Shown in pieces: positions 1 through 7,654 of a stretch of 33,663 nucleotides of DNA (positions are counted from its first letter, which is position 1; every line of letters begins with the position of its first letter). Under the pieces are notes generated by a model. It did not search any database. It was not told the DNA's origin and saw only the letters and a list, made by a program, of their open reading frames with translations. The stretch is from a virus, in the IMG/VR virus record IMGVR_UViG_3300007754_000034, positions 1 to 33,663 of that record. One strand, given 5' to 3'. The position numbers were made by a program, and so were the translations under genes.

Positions 1-696
1 TGTTGGACTCTTTTCCCCCGGTAGCAACTTCTCCCCAGCAGTGATATTAAACGCGACTCTTGGCTCTAGTGATGTAAAGTCGACTTCAAATAAAGACCCA
101 CCATCAAACCTGCTTCTTAAAACTTCACGATATTCTTTTTTTAGAGTTAAAATTTGCGGACCAGTTTTAATTGTAAGACGTCCTGTTTTAGTAGAAACTC
201 TGCTATATTGTGGCGGTTCAATTATGGCGTTTTTGCTAGCTTTCAAAAAGCTAGTCAAAGCAGCAGAGGTAGTCATTTCCAGTTCGTGCTTAGCTTTGTC
301 CATGTCGAGCTGACATGAGTATAGTTTATTTAAAATTCTGTTCGTTTCAATAAAAAAATTAGAATATTCATTATTCGCTATATTTTCTTCTGCGGCTGAA
401 AGGGCATTGATGAAGTTTTTAAACCTCTCCATAAATTTCCTTTTTGGCAATATATGAGCCCACGGAACACCCTTGTCGATCCCGCATGTTCGCATTGCTT
501 GAATAAATTCTGCTGGTATCAATTCTGGTAAAGTGATATCAAAAAGCTGGAACAGAGGCTCAGACGCATTGATTCTATCACCACAGCCATAAGTGAATGT
601 TGCCGGATATTCATCGGTGACCCAACATGCTTGGCCATCTTCAAGTAATAAGCTCTGTCCTGTTCCTATAGCATCTTTACAAACAAAAATAGACAT
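1..696 (-). CDS. Family A DNA polymerase-like protein, N-terminal 232 residues, cut by the window edge
   Basis: An uninterrupted frame runs from an ATG at 696 to the window edge, so the C-terminus is missing. Residues 164-180 read YSRVSTKTGRLTIKTGP, which resembles the TGRLS segment before the palm of Pol I-type enzymes. Residues 204-216 read EVDFTSLEPRVAF, which fits motif A (classically DYSQIELRV), with Asp206 as the likely metal-binding aspartate. About 30 residues separate the two segments, as in family A. Motifs B and C would lie outside the window. The first 150 residues show no 3'-5' exonuclease motif that I recognise. The start lies 42 bases after the hub gene on the same strand and has no clear Shine-Dalgarno sequence, so the start is uncertain. 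T4 itself uses a family B polymerase, which makes this placement unusual. The open frame is certain; the family call is by motif only. Confidence 0.65.
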   Translation of the reverse strand, partial: MSIFVCKDAIGTGQSLLLEDGQACWVTDEYPATFTYGCGDRINASEPLFQLFDITLPELIPAEFIQAMRTCGIDKGVPWAHILPKRKFMERFKNFINALSAAEENIANNEYSNFFIETNRILNKLYSCQLDMDKAKHELEMTTSAALTSFLKASKNAIIEPPQYSRVSTKTGRLTIKTGPQILTLKKEYREVLRSRFDGGSLFEVDFTSLEPRVAFNITAGEKLLPGEKSPT

Positions 697-738
697 TAGA
701 GCAAAATTAGAGCACACAAGTAGTATGTTCAAGAATTA

Positions 739-3700
739 TCACGATTCTTCTGTCTCTGTCATCGCAGTAAGAGCTTTTTCGATAGATTGGAACGTGCTGA
801 TATATTTTCCAAATGCGTCTACCTGTGTGCACTTAAGTTTCGTCTCAAACTTCCCTTGCGATATTGTGTGGCCTATCCCGCTTACAACATACACATTGTC
901 GACAGACGTGCCCGTTCCGAAATCTACAAAAAGATGCTGACCATATTCTATCACAGGACAACCAAGCGTTGTCATTGAAAGTGATGTTGGTGCCGTCTGT
1001 AGGGGGAGTCCCGCGTCTCTAGCGCCCTGGGCTGTTGTGCCCCCGCCAAGGCCGCCGCGTTGCATATTGACTGTTGCCAACTTTGAATTATTCATCGAAG
1101 AAAGATCAGCGGAAATAACCGCAGAATTTTGTGAGCCATAAATGATAGATGGCATCGATTTAGACACAAACGCTTTTAGCGCTCTAAAACCACCCTTAAG
1201 ACGAAAATAATTTCTTGCGAACTCTTCCGGATCTACGCTTGTAATCGCTCCATTCCCATCAACTGTTGCGCCGACTAGCTCAGGCACTGCCTCTAGAAGA
1301 CCGGCGTCTAATGCTTGAGAAAGTAAATCGATAAACTCTGCCTCATGGTCTGCTTGTGCGGTTTCCTCTTCGGGGTCTGGCTCTCTAGCGGACTGAGATG
1401 CGGCAGAAGACAGCATTCCAAGAGAATTGCCCCGGGAGGCTAGCATCATTTTCCCCAGCGCGCTATATTTTGTCGCTTGGCTATCGAAAAGATGAATCCG
1501 TAAAATTGTCCCTTGCCTGCCCTGGCCGTCTTCAATACCCGTTCTCATAGGAACGGCTTCTATATGCATTGTGAGTCGTGGCATTTTAAATTCTTGGTCT
1601 GCAGACTCCCCGTACGCATCCTCTAAGCGCTTAACTTTTTCATTGTACAGCGCAGTAGCATCTTCAGAGATAGATTCTTTCATTTTCTGATTTCCCTCAT
1701 CGTCTGTTTCATATAGCTTTGTCAAGCCATACGCAGCAGAGGCTTGATTATGAACAAATTCCTTGTTTAAGAAGCTTATAAAACGACCTAATGGAATATT
1801 TGCAGTAGTTTCAGTCATTTCTTTAAATTTCTTTGAAAACTCTTCGAATTTTATTGGAAATTCAGAAATATTTGTACCAGTCAGATATGAAGACTTGTCA
1901 TTAAACGCATAAAAAACAAACTGTACCTCATCAAACCTATGTGTCGCAGCTAGAGGTTTTCCCACGAAATATAACAATAGAGCGCCAAGACTGATATACC
2001 GTTTATTTTGGCCATGAATATACACATACGTCGATGACCCGCCCATACCTGTGAATGTCCTTGGAAACGGATCGAGCCCTCGTCCCCGGAGCCTCTTTGC
2101 AATAGATAATTTATTCTGTACGGCACCGGCGATTGTTGCCTTCGCATCTGCTACTACACCTGATTTTCCGTCACTGCCGAATAATGCTGTTAAATTATCT
2201 ACCATTTCATCTGTCGCAGAGCCCTCTTCCGGATTTCTATTATTACCAAGAAATTTTGCTATAGCTTTTGACGTCTCTTCGTCAATCGTCAAAGCAGAAC
2301 TGGTGTCTGATGCTGCACCCAAGAATGTCGAGCCACCGACATCTTCTGATGCACCGCTAGAGCTTCCCAATATCTGGCGTCTTAACACAGATATCGCTTC
2401 GGTGAGGTCTCTTATTGTTTCCATAATATCGTCAACACCCTCGCCCTTGCTGATATTCGTGGTATTAACCGCGCTTGATCCCTTCATCGATAATTTGAGC
2501 TTAATCTTAACCTGACCAACTTCGTCAAAGGAAAATGAGCTATTAACAATACCATATTTCTCTGATATCTTCAATGCGTTTAAAAAAGACCCAAAGAAAT
2601 TACCAGATAATCCAGCATCTGCACTGGCTGCTGAATCGTCTGGATGAGACCACCCATAAGTTATCATGAGCTCTGTTCTTCCATACAAGTCCGGCTTTAC
2701 AAATTCAGCTATCTCAGACAATCTCGATCTGTCGTGCAGCGTTAACGATAGGTCAGCTGTCTTGTGAGACATCATCCCTTTAGACGGCGTAACAGTTATG
2801 TTAAAGTCATTAATCGACATGAACGGCCTTGTTCGATCAATGATCGGAGCTCCCCTGGTACCACCATAACTGGGTAATTTTTCTCCCGAATCGACTTCAT
2901 CGTCTGTCGTTGCCTCGGGGTCAACCGTAAAATCATCATACGTTTCATTCATGGGAACCAGCGTTTGAGGAGCAGTGAATAATTCCATACCTGCAGTAGA
3001 AATTCCTGCCGCTACTTCTTCCAGCAGCTCCTCATCTCCGGATGCCATCGCAGCATCCTGAGTTTCGACAAAATCGCTAATCGCGTCCATGCTTGTCGCG
3101 GACTGAAGGTACTCATTCACCGAGTCTTCCTCTAGCTTCGCTTGACCTATTAAAAATTGCATTAACGATATTGTTTGAATTCTACCATCATCGCTTACAG
3201 GCTTATTTGGCGTTATTAGTGTTATATCAAGATAAGGAATACATCGAGAAAATTCTAATGTTGGAATTGCGTTCATAAAAAGTGCCACAGCACCAGTGTC
3301 TCGTTGCGCTGGGGTTAGTCGGACGGGGAAAACGCACGTTGCAGTAAGATTAGGGTCGGATTTTTGGGGCGAAGCAAAAACTTGGTTTAATATACTCCCA
3401 CCAATCATCTCCTTAATAGATACGCTTGAGGCAGGCATACCACTTATACCCATAGTCTCAAATGAGTCGGGCTCTCCTACAAACTTGTATAAAGAAGCTG
3501 CTATGTCTTGGTCAGCAGCATCGTCACCAGACAACATATCACCCAGTTCTTTAACGATGTCGTATTGAATAACACCGCCCTCTGTTGTGTTCATTAATAG
3601 ACGGACCAGCTTCCGTAATGGATCATTGTCAGTAAATGAAGTAGTACCAAATTCAGCAAGATCTTCTTCTCCACCAAAAGCTAAAACAGAAATAAATTCT

Positions 3701-3774
3701 TCTTTCGATATTATAGAAAAATATCTCCCAAGAGCCTCCACAACAAAAGAAAGCTTGTCGTCAACTAACGCCAT
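739..3774 (-). CDS. Baseplate hub-like tail protein (gp27/gpD type)
   Basis: A 1,011-residue protein that probably forms the central hub of the baseplate, where the tail tube meets the puncturing device. Around residues 317-372 it has a beta-rich stretch (NDFNITVTPSKG, then LSLTLHDRSRL and ELMITYGWSHP) like the domains of phage hub proteins that describe layered beta barrels. Near the C-terminus, YVVSGIGHTISQGKFETKL resembles the last strand region of hub proteins (pattern Y-V-x-G-I-x-H-x-I-x-x-G-x-F-x-T). A helical, Ser/Gly-rich middle part (about residues 430-560) may be an insertion. T4 gp27 has 391 residues, so this is far longer. It starts 8 bases after the LysM gene, as P2- and Mu-type phages place a LysM protein near the hub. 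A gp5-like lysozyme domain was not recognised. The hub role is inferred from position and these two segments. Confidence 0.62.
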   Translation of the reverse strand: MALVDDKLSFVVEALGRYFSIISKEEFISVLAFGGEEDLAEFGTTSFTDNDPLRKLVRLLMNTTEGGVIQYDIVKELGDMLSGDDAADQDIAASLYKFVGEPDSFETMGISGMPASSVSIKEMIGGSILNQVFASPQKSDPNLTATCVFPVRLTPAQRDTGAVALFMNAIPTLEFSRCIPYLDITLITPNKPVSDDGRIQTISLMQFLIGQAKLEEDSVNEYLQSATSMDAISDFVETQDAAMASGDEELLEEVAAGISTAGMELFTAPQTLVPMNETYDDFTVDPEATTDDEVDSGEKLPSYGGTRGAPIIDRTRPFMSINDFNITVTPSKGMMSHKTADLSLTLHDRSRLSEIAEFVKPDLYGRTELMITYGWSHPDDSAASADAGLSGNFFGSFLNALKISEKYGIVNSSFSFDEVGQVKIKLKLSMKGSSAVNTTNISKGEGVDDIMETIRDLTEAISVLRRQILGSSSGASEDVGGSTFLGAASDTSSALTIDEETSKAIAKFLGNNRNPEEGSATDEMVDNLTALFGSDGKSGVVADAKATIAGAVQNKLSIAKRLRGRGLDPFPRTFTGMGGSSTYVYIHGQNKRYISLGALLLYFVGKPLAATHRFDEVQFVFYAFNDKSSYLTGTNISEFPIKFEEFSKKFKEMTETTANIPLGRFISFLNKEFVHNQASAAYGLTKLYETDDEGNQKMKESISEDATALYNEKVKRLEDAYGESADQEFKMPRLTMHIEAVPMRTGIEDGQGRQGTILRIHLFDSQATKYSALGKMMLASRGNSLGMLSSAASQSAREPDPEEETAQADHEAEFIDLLSQALDAGLLEAVPELVGATVDGNGAITSVDPEEFARNYFRLKGGFRALKAFVSKSMPSIIYGSQNSAVISADLSSMNNSKLATVNMQRGGLGGGTTAQGARDAGLPLQTAPTSLSMTTLGCPVIEYGQHLFVDFGTGTSVDNVYVVSGIGHTISQGKFETKLKCTQVDAFGKYISTFQSIEKALTAMTETEES

Positions 3775-3781
3775 CCACCTG

Positions 3782-4081
3782 TCATCCTAGCATGCTATTT
3801 ATCTGGGTTATGTCAAGCGGAATTGCCAAATACGTCCCGGGCGGCACCTGTAAATTCCACCCAATCCCACTAGCTGCAGCGATGACCCACCACAACGTTC
3901 CATCTCCGTAATATTTACCTGCTAAAACATCTAAACGCTCTGTTTCTGATGTTGTGTATGAGGTTACTTTTATCTTGTTACGCTGTACCGCTCGATAAAT
4001 GTGAAGCCCGGGTGAGAAAGTCCCATAAAATTTTCCTCTCTTTAACTTCGGAGCCCTTCTATATCTTTGCACAGTCATCAT
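3782..4081 (-). CDS. LysM-domain baseplate protein (gp53 / tail protein X type)
   Basis: A 99-residue protein. Its C-terminal half, from SETERLDVLAGKYYGDGTLW to VPPGTYLAIPLD, has the plan of a phage LysM module: a polar start, L-A-x-K-Y-Y-G-D, a Trp-Trp pair, and a closing P-P-G-x-x-L-x-I-P. In P2 (gpX) and T4 (gp53, 196 residues) such modules sit in the baseplate at the hub or wedge. Its position between a large baseplate gene and the hub gene fits. Two adjacent ATG codons (4081 and 4078) are possible starts. AAGGAG lies 4 bases before the first and 7 before the second, so the second may be the one used. The first overlaps the upstream stop as TAATG, which suggests translational coupling. 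Confidence 0.72.
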   Translation of the reverse strand: MMTVQRYRRAPKLKRGKFYGTFSPGLHIYRAVQRNKIKVTSYTTSETERLDVLAGKYYGDGTLWWVIAAASGIGWNLQVPPGTYLAIPLDITQINSMLG

Positions 4082-7000
4082 TATTCTCCTTCGTCAATTC
4101 TTCCACCGGCTCGACCAAATGCCTCACGGACAGCAGCTTGGAAACGATCTCGTGTAATTTTTCCAGCATCGACTCCTCCAGTCCGGCGAGCAGCTCCTGA
4201 GCCTATATCGGAAACAGGTACAGTACCAGCAGAGCCCCGATCGTATTGATCAGTTCCAAACATTCCAGCAATTTCACCAACAGGATAATTTATCGCCCTT
4301 GTAAAGCCGTTGTTGTCTATACCCGGCGGGATATCGTGTATCGGTGCAAATTGGATTGATATCTTCATTGCAGTAGGTGCCCGTCGGCCCATCGATTCCA
4401 TGTCCCACATCGCATCTCCATAATCCATATCGAATGATGTAATAAACCCAGCTAGCCCTCGTCCGCCGGCGGCTTCGAACGAACTTACAATAGCGTTATT
4501 TTTCGGATCAAAGAAATCGGAAATTTCCTGCATCTGTTCTTCCAGCGTCGTGGGTGTTGGGTTCGGGTCAGCTGGACCAATCGGAATTAGGTCTTCTTGC
4601 AAAACAAAATAAGAATGATAATGACCTTTTGCGCTCACTGGACCGTACGGATCACCAACATCATCCCGGTCTACATACTGGACCGCATATTCGATGTTAT
4701 GACTACCTTCCCCCATTGATAATTGCACATCGCTATCCCACTGATCGATGGTACCGTCGCCATCGACGTCCGTTGGGTCGTAATCACCACCACCAATCCA
4801 CGTACGCCCCATAATTTCTACCGTTCCATTTGCGGTTGTCCTACTAAGAAATGGAGTTTGCTCAACGTGAGTTGCTCCAACAGGGGTTGGGAGCCCGGGC
4901 TTTGCACCAGTATCCCATGTCGTGTATCCCCTTGAAGATGCTTTTAATATCGCTATATCTCCAACAGCGAAGCCATGAGCCTCGTCGCTGGGCGCGGAGG
5001 GTTCACGCGAGAATCTCTCATTAAATGCTGCTATCTCAGCATCATGAGCCTCTTGATCGGCCTGAGATACCCGCTCAATCGTTACAACATCAAATGGTGC
5101 ACCGGATGGTGCATCTTGGCGGCCGCCTTCCAAATCAGCAGATTCCGCAATACCGAATAACCGCGCCAAGTTAAACCTTGTGTAATTGCTTCTTATAACA
5201 TCCCCCACTCGTAATCGTATCATGGGGGAAGCAGTGGGAATTTGTGAAAAGGGCATAATAAAATGCTTTTCGCCAGCCTGCACCTGTTTTCCCATCGACC
5301 ACTGTGGATATAGTAATGTGATTAGCTTATTGACGCTCCACCACATCGAATCAAAGTCTTGGGGTGATGTAGACACAATCCAAAAATCAATAGAAATGCT
5401 ACGCTCAGTGCTCTGATAAATTTTAACCTTATCAATTCGACCGTAACCGCTGGAATCCTGATAGCTGACAGAGTACGAGTCCTTGATGTTTGACAGGAAC
5501 CCATGAAATCCCACAATTTCGTTTGTACGAAGATCATGAAAATAAAAGGGCATATACTCTATTTCAAATTGGTCCTCTAATTGCGACACCATTTCTTGTG
5601 GAAGCCTACTAACTTGAGACAACAGCCCCTTTCGCTGTTGCTTATCCCAATGTCTTGTTGTGTCTGCGTTCTGATCCGGAAAACTGTCCCCTGTATCTCC
5701 CTTAGTATCACCTACCAGAGCCATCAACGTATCAGGTGTCCCAAATCCCATATCAAAGACAGAGAACGCAGACTTTAATTTCGTTGGTAAAAGGAACCGA
5801 CCGGGAGCAGAGCGGTGGCGCCATGCCAGCTCTGATTTGTCTCTTGCTATTCTGCTTTTGGCCTGGCGTGTTTGTCCATTATCAGGCATCTGCTCCAGCG
5901 GGTTGCCACCTCGACCACCTAATGGAAAAGACCTTCTAGCTCTCATTACAGCGATATCGCCAATAACAGCAAGAACCATGATAAACCGAAATGAAGGAAA
6001 AGAAAGTAGACTTGTCACCAATTGATAAGCAACTAAAAGTGGGTTCACATCAAGAGAATCAAGAACGATATCATCTATAGCCATGACAAATCGAACGATA
6101 TCACGATTAAGAACCCTGAATAAGTTTGCGAAATTACCAGAAGTCAAAACTACATTCTCGGCAATCTGGTCTATATTCGAACCCAGGCTCTCCCACCATA
6201 AAATAATGCCAGGCCAACCTGCGGTCGCGACCCTGGGGTCAGGAGGATCGACAGCATTTCCTAGCCCCAAAAACTCTATGATACCCATAATAACACATAA
6301 GGTAAAATCGTGTTTAAGCGCAGGGATGCCAATCATCCGCATTATTCGTGTTCTTTGAGATTCAATTCGGTGAGAGCCCATCCGCATCGCTGATGGAATT
6401 GTGGGAACAGGGCTTCCGCCGCCAGTGTCTAGTAACAGCATCACTGCGGCGATTGCGGCCGCACCCAGAATTACTCCAGTCATGCCGCTAAGAGCGACAG
6501 CAAGCATAGCGGTGCGGTTTTTACCAGTGAAAGGCTCCAAATGTGAATTTAGAGCGCCAAAGCTCTTTGACGCTAGAAGAGGATTACCCATCTCATCGTA
6601 AAGTAACTCAGCATCCAGCGACGGTTTATCGGGCGCACCGTAAGCGTTGGCAGCCCTCAAAAAGTCCATCGTTATTTTTGTATGACCAGACTGTTCACCG
6701 GTCGGAAGTAGCGATGCAATGACTTGCAGAGCGCTATCTGGATCTGCGTCATCTTCTTTTGCGTGACCTGTTTGACGTAGCAACAACGACGCAGCGACCT
6801 TTCGGAGTTCGCTAAATAAAATTTCATCACCCTCGTTAGCGTGTACTCCGAACTCAGGTTGCTCTATCGCAGTTGCGTGAGTGAACTGTCCATCTTCGAT
6901 ATAGGGAGATTCACCATCTGGATTAAACCGATTATGGCTAGTGAGGATCGCGGATATTTTTTTCTGCTGGACCGGTGCGTACGTCGGTATCTCTATTCGC

Positions 7001-7479
7001 TTTTCACCGTATTGATTTCCAACACCCGGTTCAAATGGTGGTCTTGTCCCCTGGATATCAGACAGTACTGCATGTCCGTCAAGTTGGTTGTTTTTATCCA
7101 TGAACGATGACAAGGGTTGCGCGGTGGGACTTGCTTCATCAAACTTCCCAGAATTGCTCAGCATATCGAAAGATGTTCTTGCAGCAGATGCTTGCTCGCT
7201 ATTACCTCCGAGCGTATCGGTATATCCTGCCGTCGCAGCATCTTGACCACCCATCTCGATAGATGCAGGTGAGCCATCAGCGTTCAAATATGACGTCTCA
7301 ATGTACGTGGAATCCTCTACCGGATACGCATTACGAGTTCGTGCGTTCGTCGTCAGCGAGCTCATATAAGAGGCAAGAGTGTTCCTTGACGACTCCTTTA
7401 AGTCATCGCCCTCCTGAACAACACCGCTTCCTCCCGTACCAGCTGGAGCGAAGTCAACATCTGTAACGTCATCAGCCAC
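4081..7479 (-). CDS. Large baseplate structural protein with hydrophobic segments and an EF-hand-like loop
   Basis: A 1,132-residue protein read from a GTG that overlaps the preceding stop by 8 bases. I do not recognise one named family across its length. The N-terminal third is polar. Three hydrophobic stretches follow, at about residues 321-356, 390-410 and 477-514, which could be membrane segments or buried helices. The C-terminal half has beta-rich segments such as SISIDFWIVS and MKISIQFAPIHDIPPGIDN, of a kind found in myovirus baseplate proteins. At about residues 899-914, DVDGDGTIDQWD fits a 12-residue EF-hand loop (Asp at 1, 3, 5, 9 and 12, Gly at 6, Ile at 8), so calcium binding is likely. 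Placement between the tape measure and the LysM/hub genes supports a baseplate role. Its exact role (wedge, tube initiator or hub partner) is open. Confidence 0.6.
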   Translation of the reverse strand: MADDVTDVDFAPAGTGGSGVVQEGDDLKESSRNTLASYMSSLTTNARTRNAYPVEDSTYIETSYLNADGSPASIEMGGQDAATAGYTDTLGGNSEQASAARTSFDMLSNSGKFDEASPTAQPLSSFMDKNNQLDGHAVLSDIQGTRPPFEPGVGNQYGEKRIEIPTYAPVQQKKISAILTSHNRFNPDGESPYIEDGQFTHATAIEQPEFGVHANEGDEILFSELRKVAASLLLRQTGHAKEDDADPDSALQVIASLLPTGEQSGHTKITMDFLRAANAYGAPDKPSLDAELLYDEMGNPLLASKSFGALNSHLEPFTGKNRTAMLAVALSGMTGVILGAAAIAAVMLLLDTGGGSPVPTIPSAMRMGSHRIESQRTRIMRMIGIPALKHDFTLCVIMGIIEFLGLGNAVDPPDPRVATAGWPGIILWWESLGSNIDQIAENVVLTSGNFANLFRVLNRDIVRFVMAIDDIVLDSLDVNPLLVAYQLVTSLLSFPSFRFIMVLAVIGDIAVMRARRSFPLGGRGGNPLEQMPDNGQTRQAKSRIARDKSELAWRHRSAPGRFLLPTKLKSAFSVFDMGFGTPDTLMALVGDTKGDTGDSFPDQNADTTRHWDKQQRKGLLSQVSRLPQEMVSQLEDQFEIEYMPFYFHDLRTNEIVGFHGFLSNIKDSYSVSYQDSSGYGRIDKVKIYQSTERSISIDFWIVSTSPQDFDSMWWSVNKLITLLYPQWSMGKQVQAGEKHFIMPFSQIPTASPMIRLRVGDVIRSNYTRFNLARLFGIAESADLEGGRQDAPSGAPFDVVTIERVSQADQEAHDAEIAAFNERFSREPSAPSDEAHGFAVGDIAILKASSRGYTTWDTGAKPGLPTPVGATHVEQTPFLSRTTANGTVEIMGRTWIGGGDYDPTDVDGDGTIDQWDSDVQLSMGEGSHNIEYAVQYVDRDDVGDPYGPVSAKGHYHSYFVLQEDLIPIGPADPNPTPTTLEEQMQEISDFFDPKNNAIVSSFEAAGGRGLAGFITSFDMDYGDAMWDMESMGRRAPTAMKISIQFAPIHDIPPGIDNNGFTRAINYPVGEIAGMFGTDQYDRGSAGTVPVSDIGSGAARRTGGVDAGKITRDRFQAAVREAFGRAGGRIDEGE

Positions 7480-7654
7480 TATTCTTAAGTACCTCTTCTA
7501 GAGCTTTTTGCACAGCTTCGGGATGCTGTTTTAATTCTTCTATTATCTCCATGATTCTTTCGACACTTGCCATCATCTCATCACTGTGCTTCATACAGCT
7601 TTGCAAATATTCCAAATCTTCAGGACTGAAACCGACACTTTCTTCTTTACTCAT
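7472..7654 (-). CDS. Small acidic helical protein between tape measure and baseplate genes
   Basis: A 60-residue protein with high predicted helix content and a heptad-like pattern in its second half (MASVERIMEIIEELKQHP). It has no Cys pair or membrane segment. Its ATG overlaps the tape measure stop as TAATG, and its stop overlaps the next start by 8 bases, so it is embedded in a translationally coupled set. This tight coupling is the main evidence that it is real. I do not recognise a family. It could bind the tape measure C-terminus or help baseplate assembly, but that is only inferred from position. Confidence 0.6.
   Translation of the reverse strand: MSKEESVGFSPEDLEYLQSCMKHSDEMMASVERIMEIIEELKQHPEAVQKALEEVLKNSG

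Noticed and set aside
41-313. Plus-strand frame of 90 codons near the left edge
   Set aside because: It lies opposite the polymerase-like frame, which is open for all 232 codons and carries recognisable motifs.
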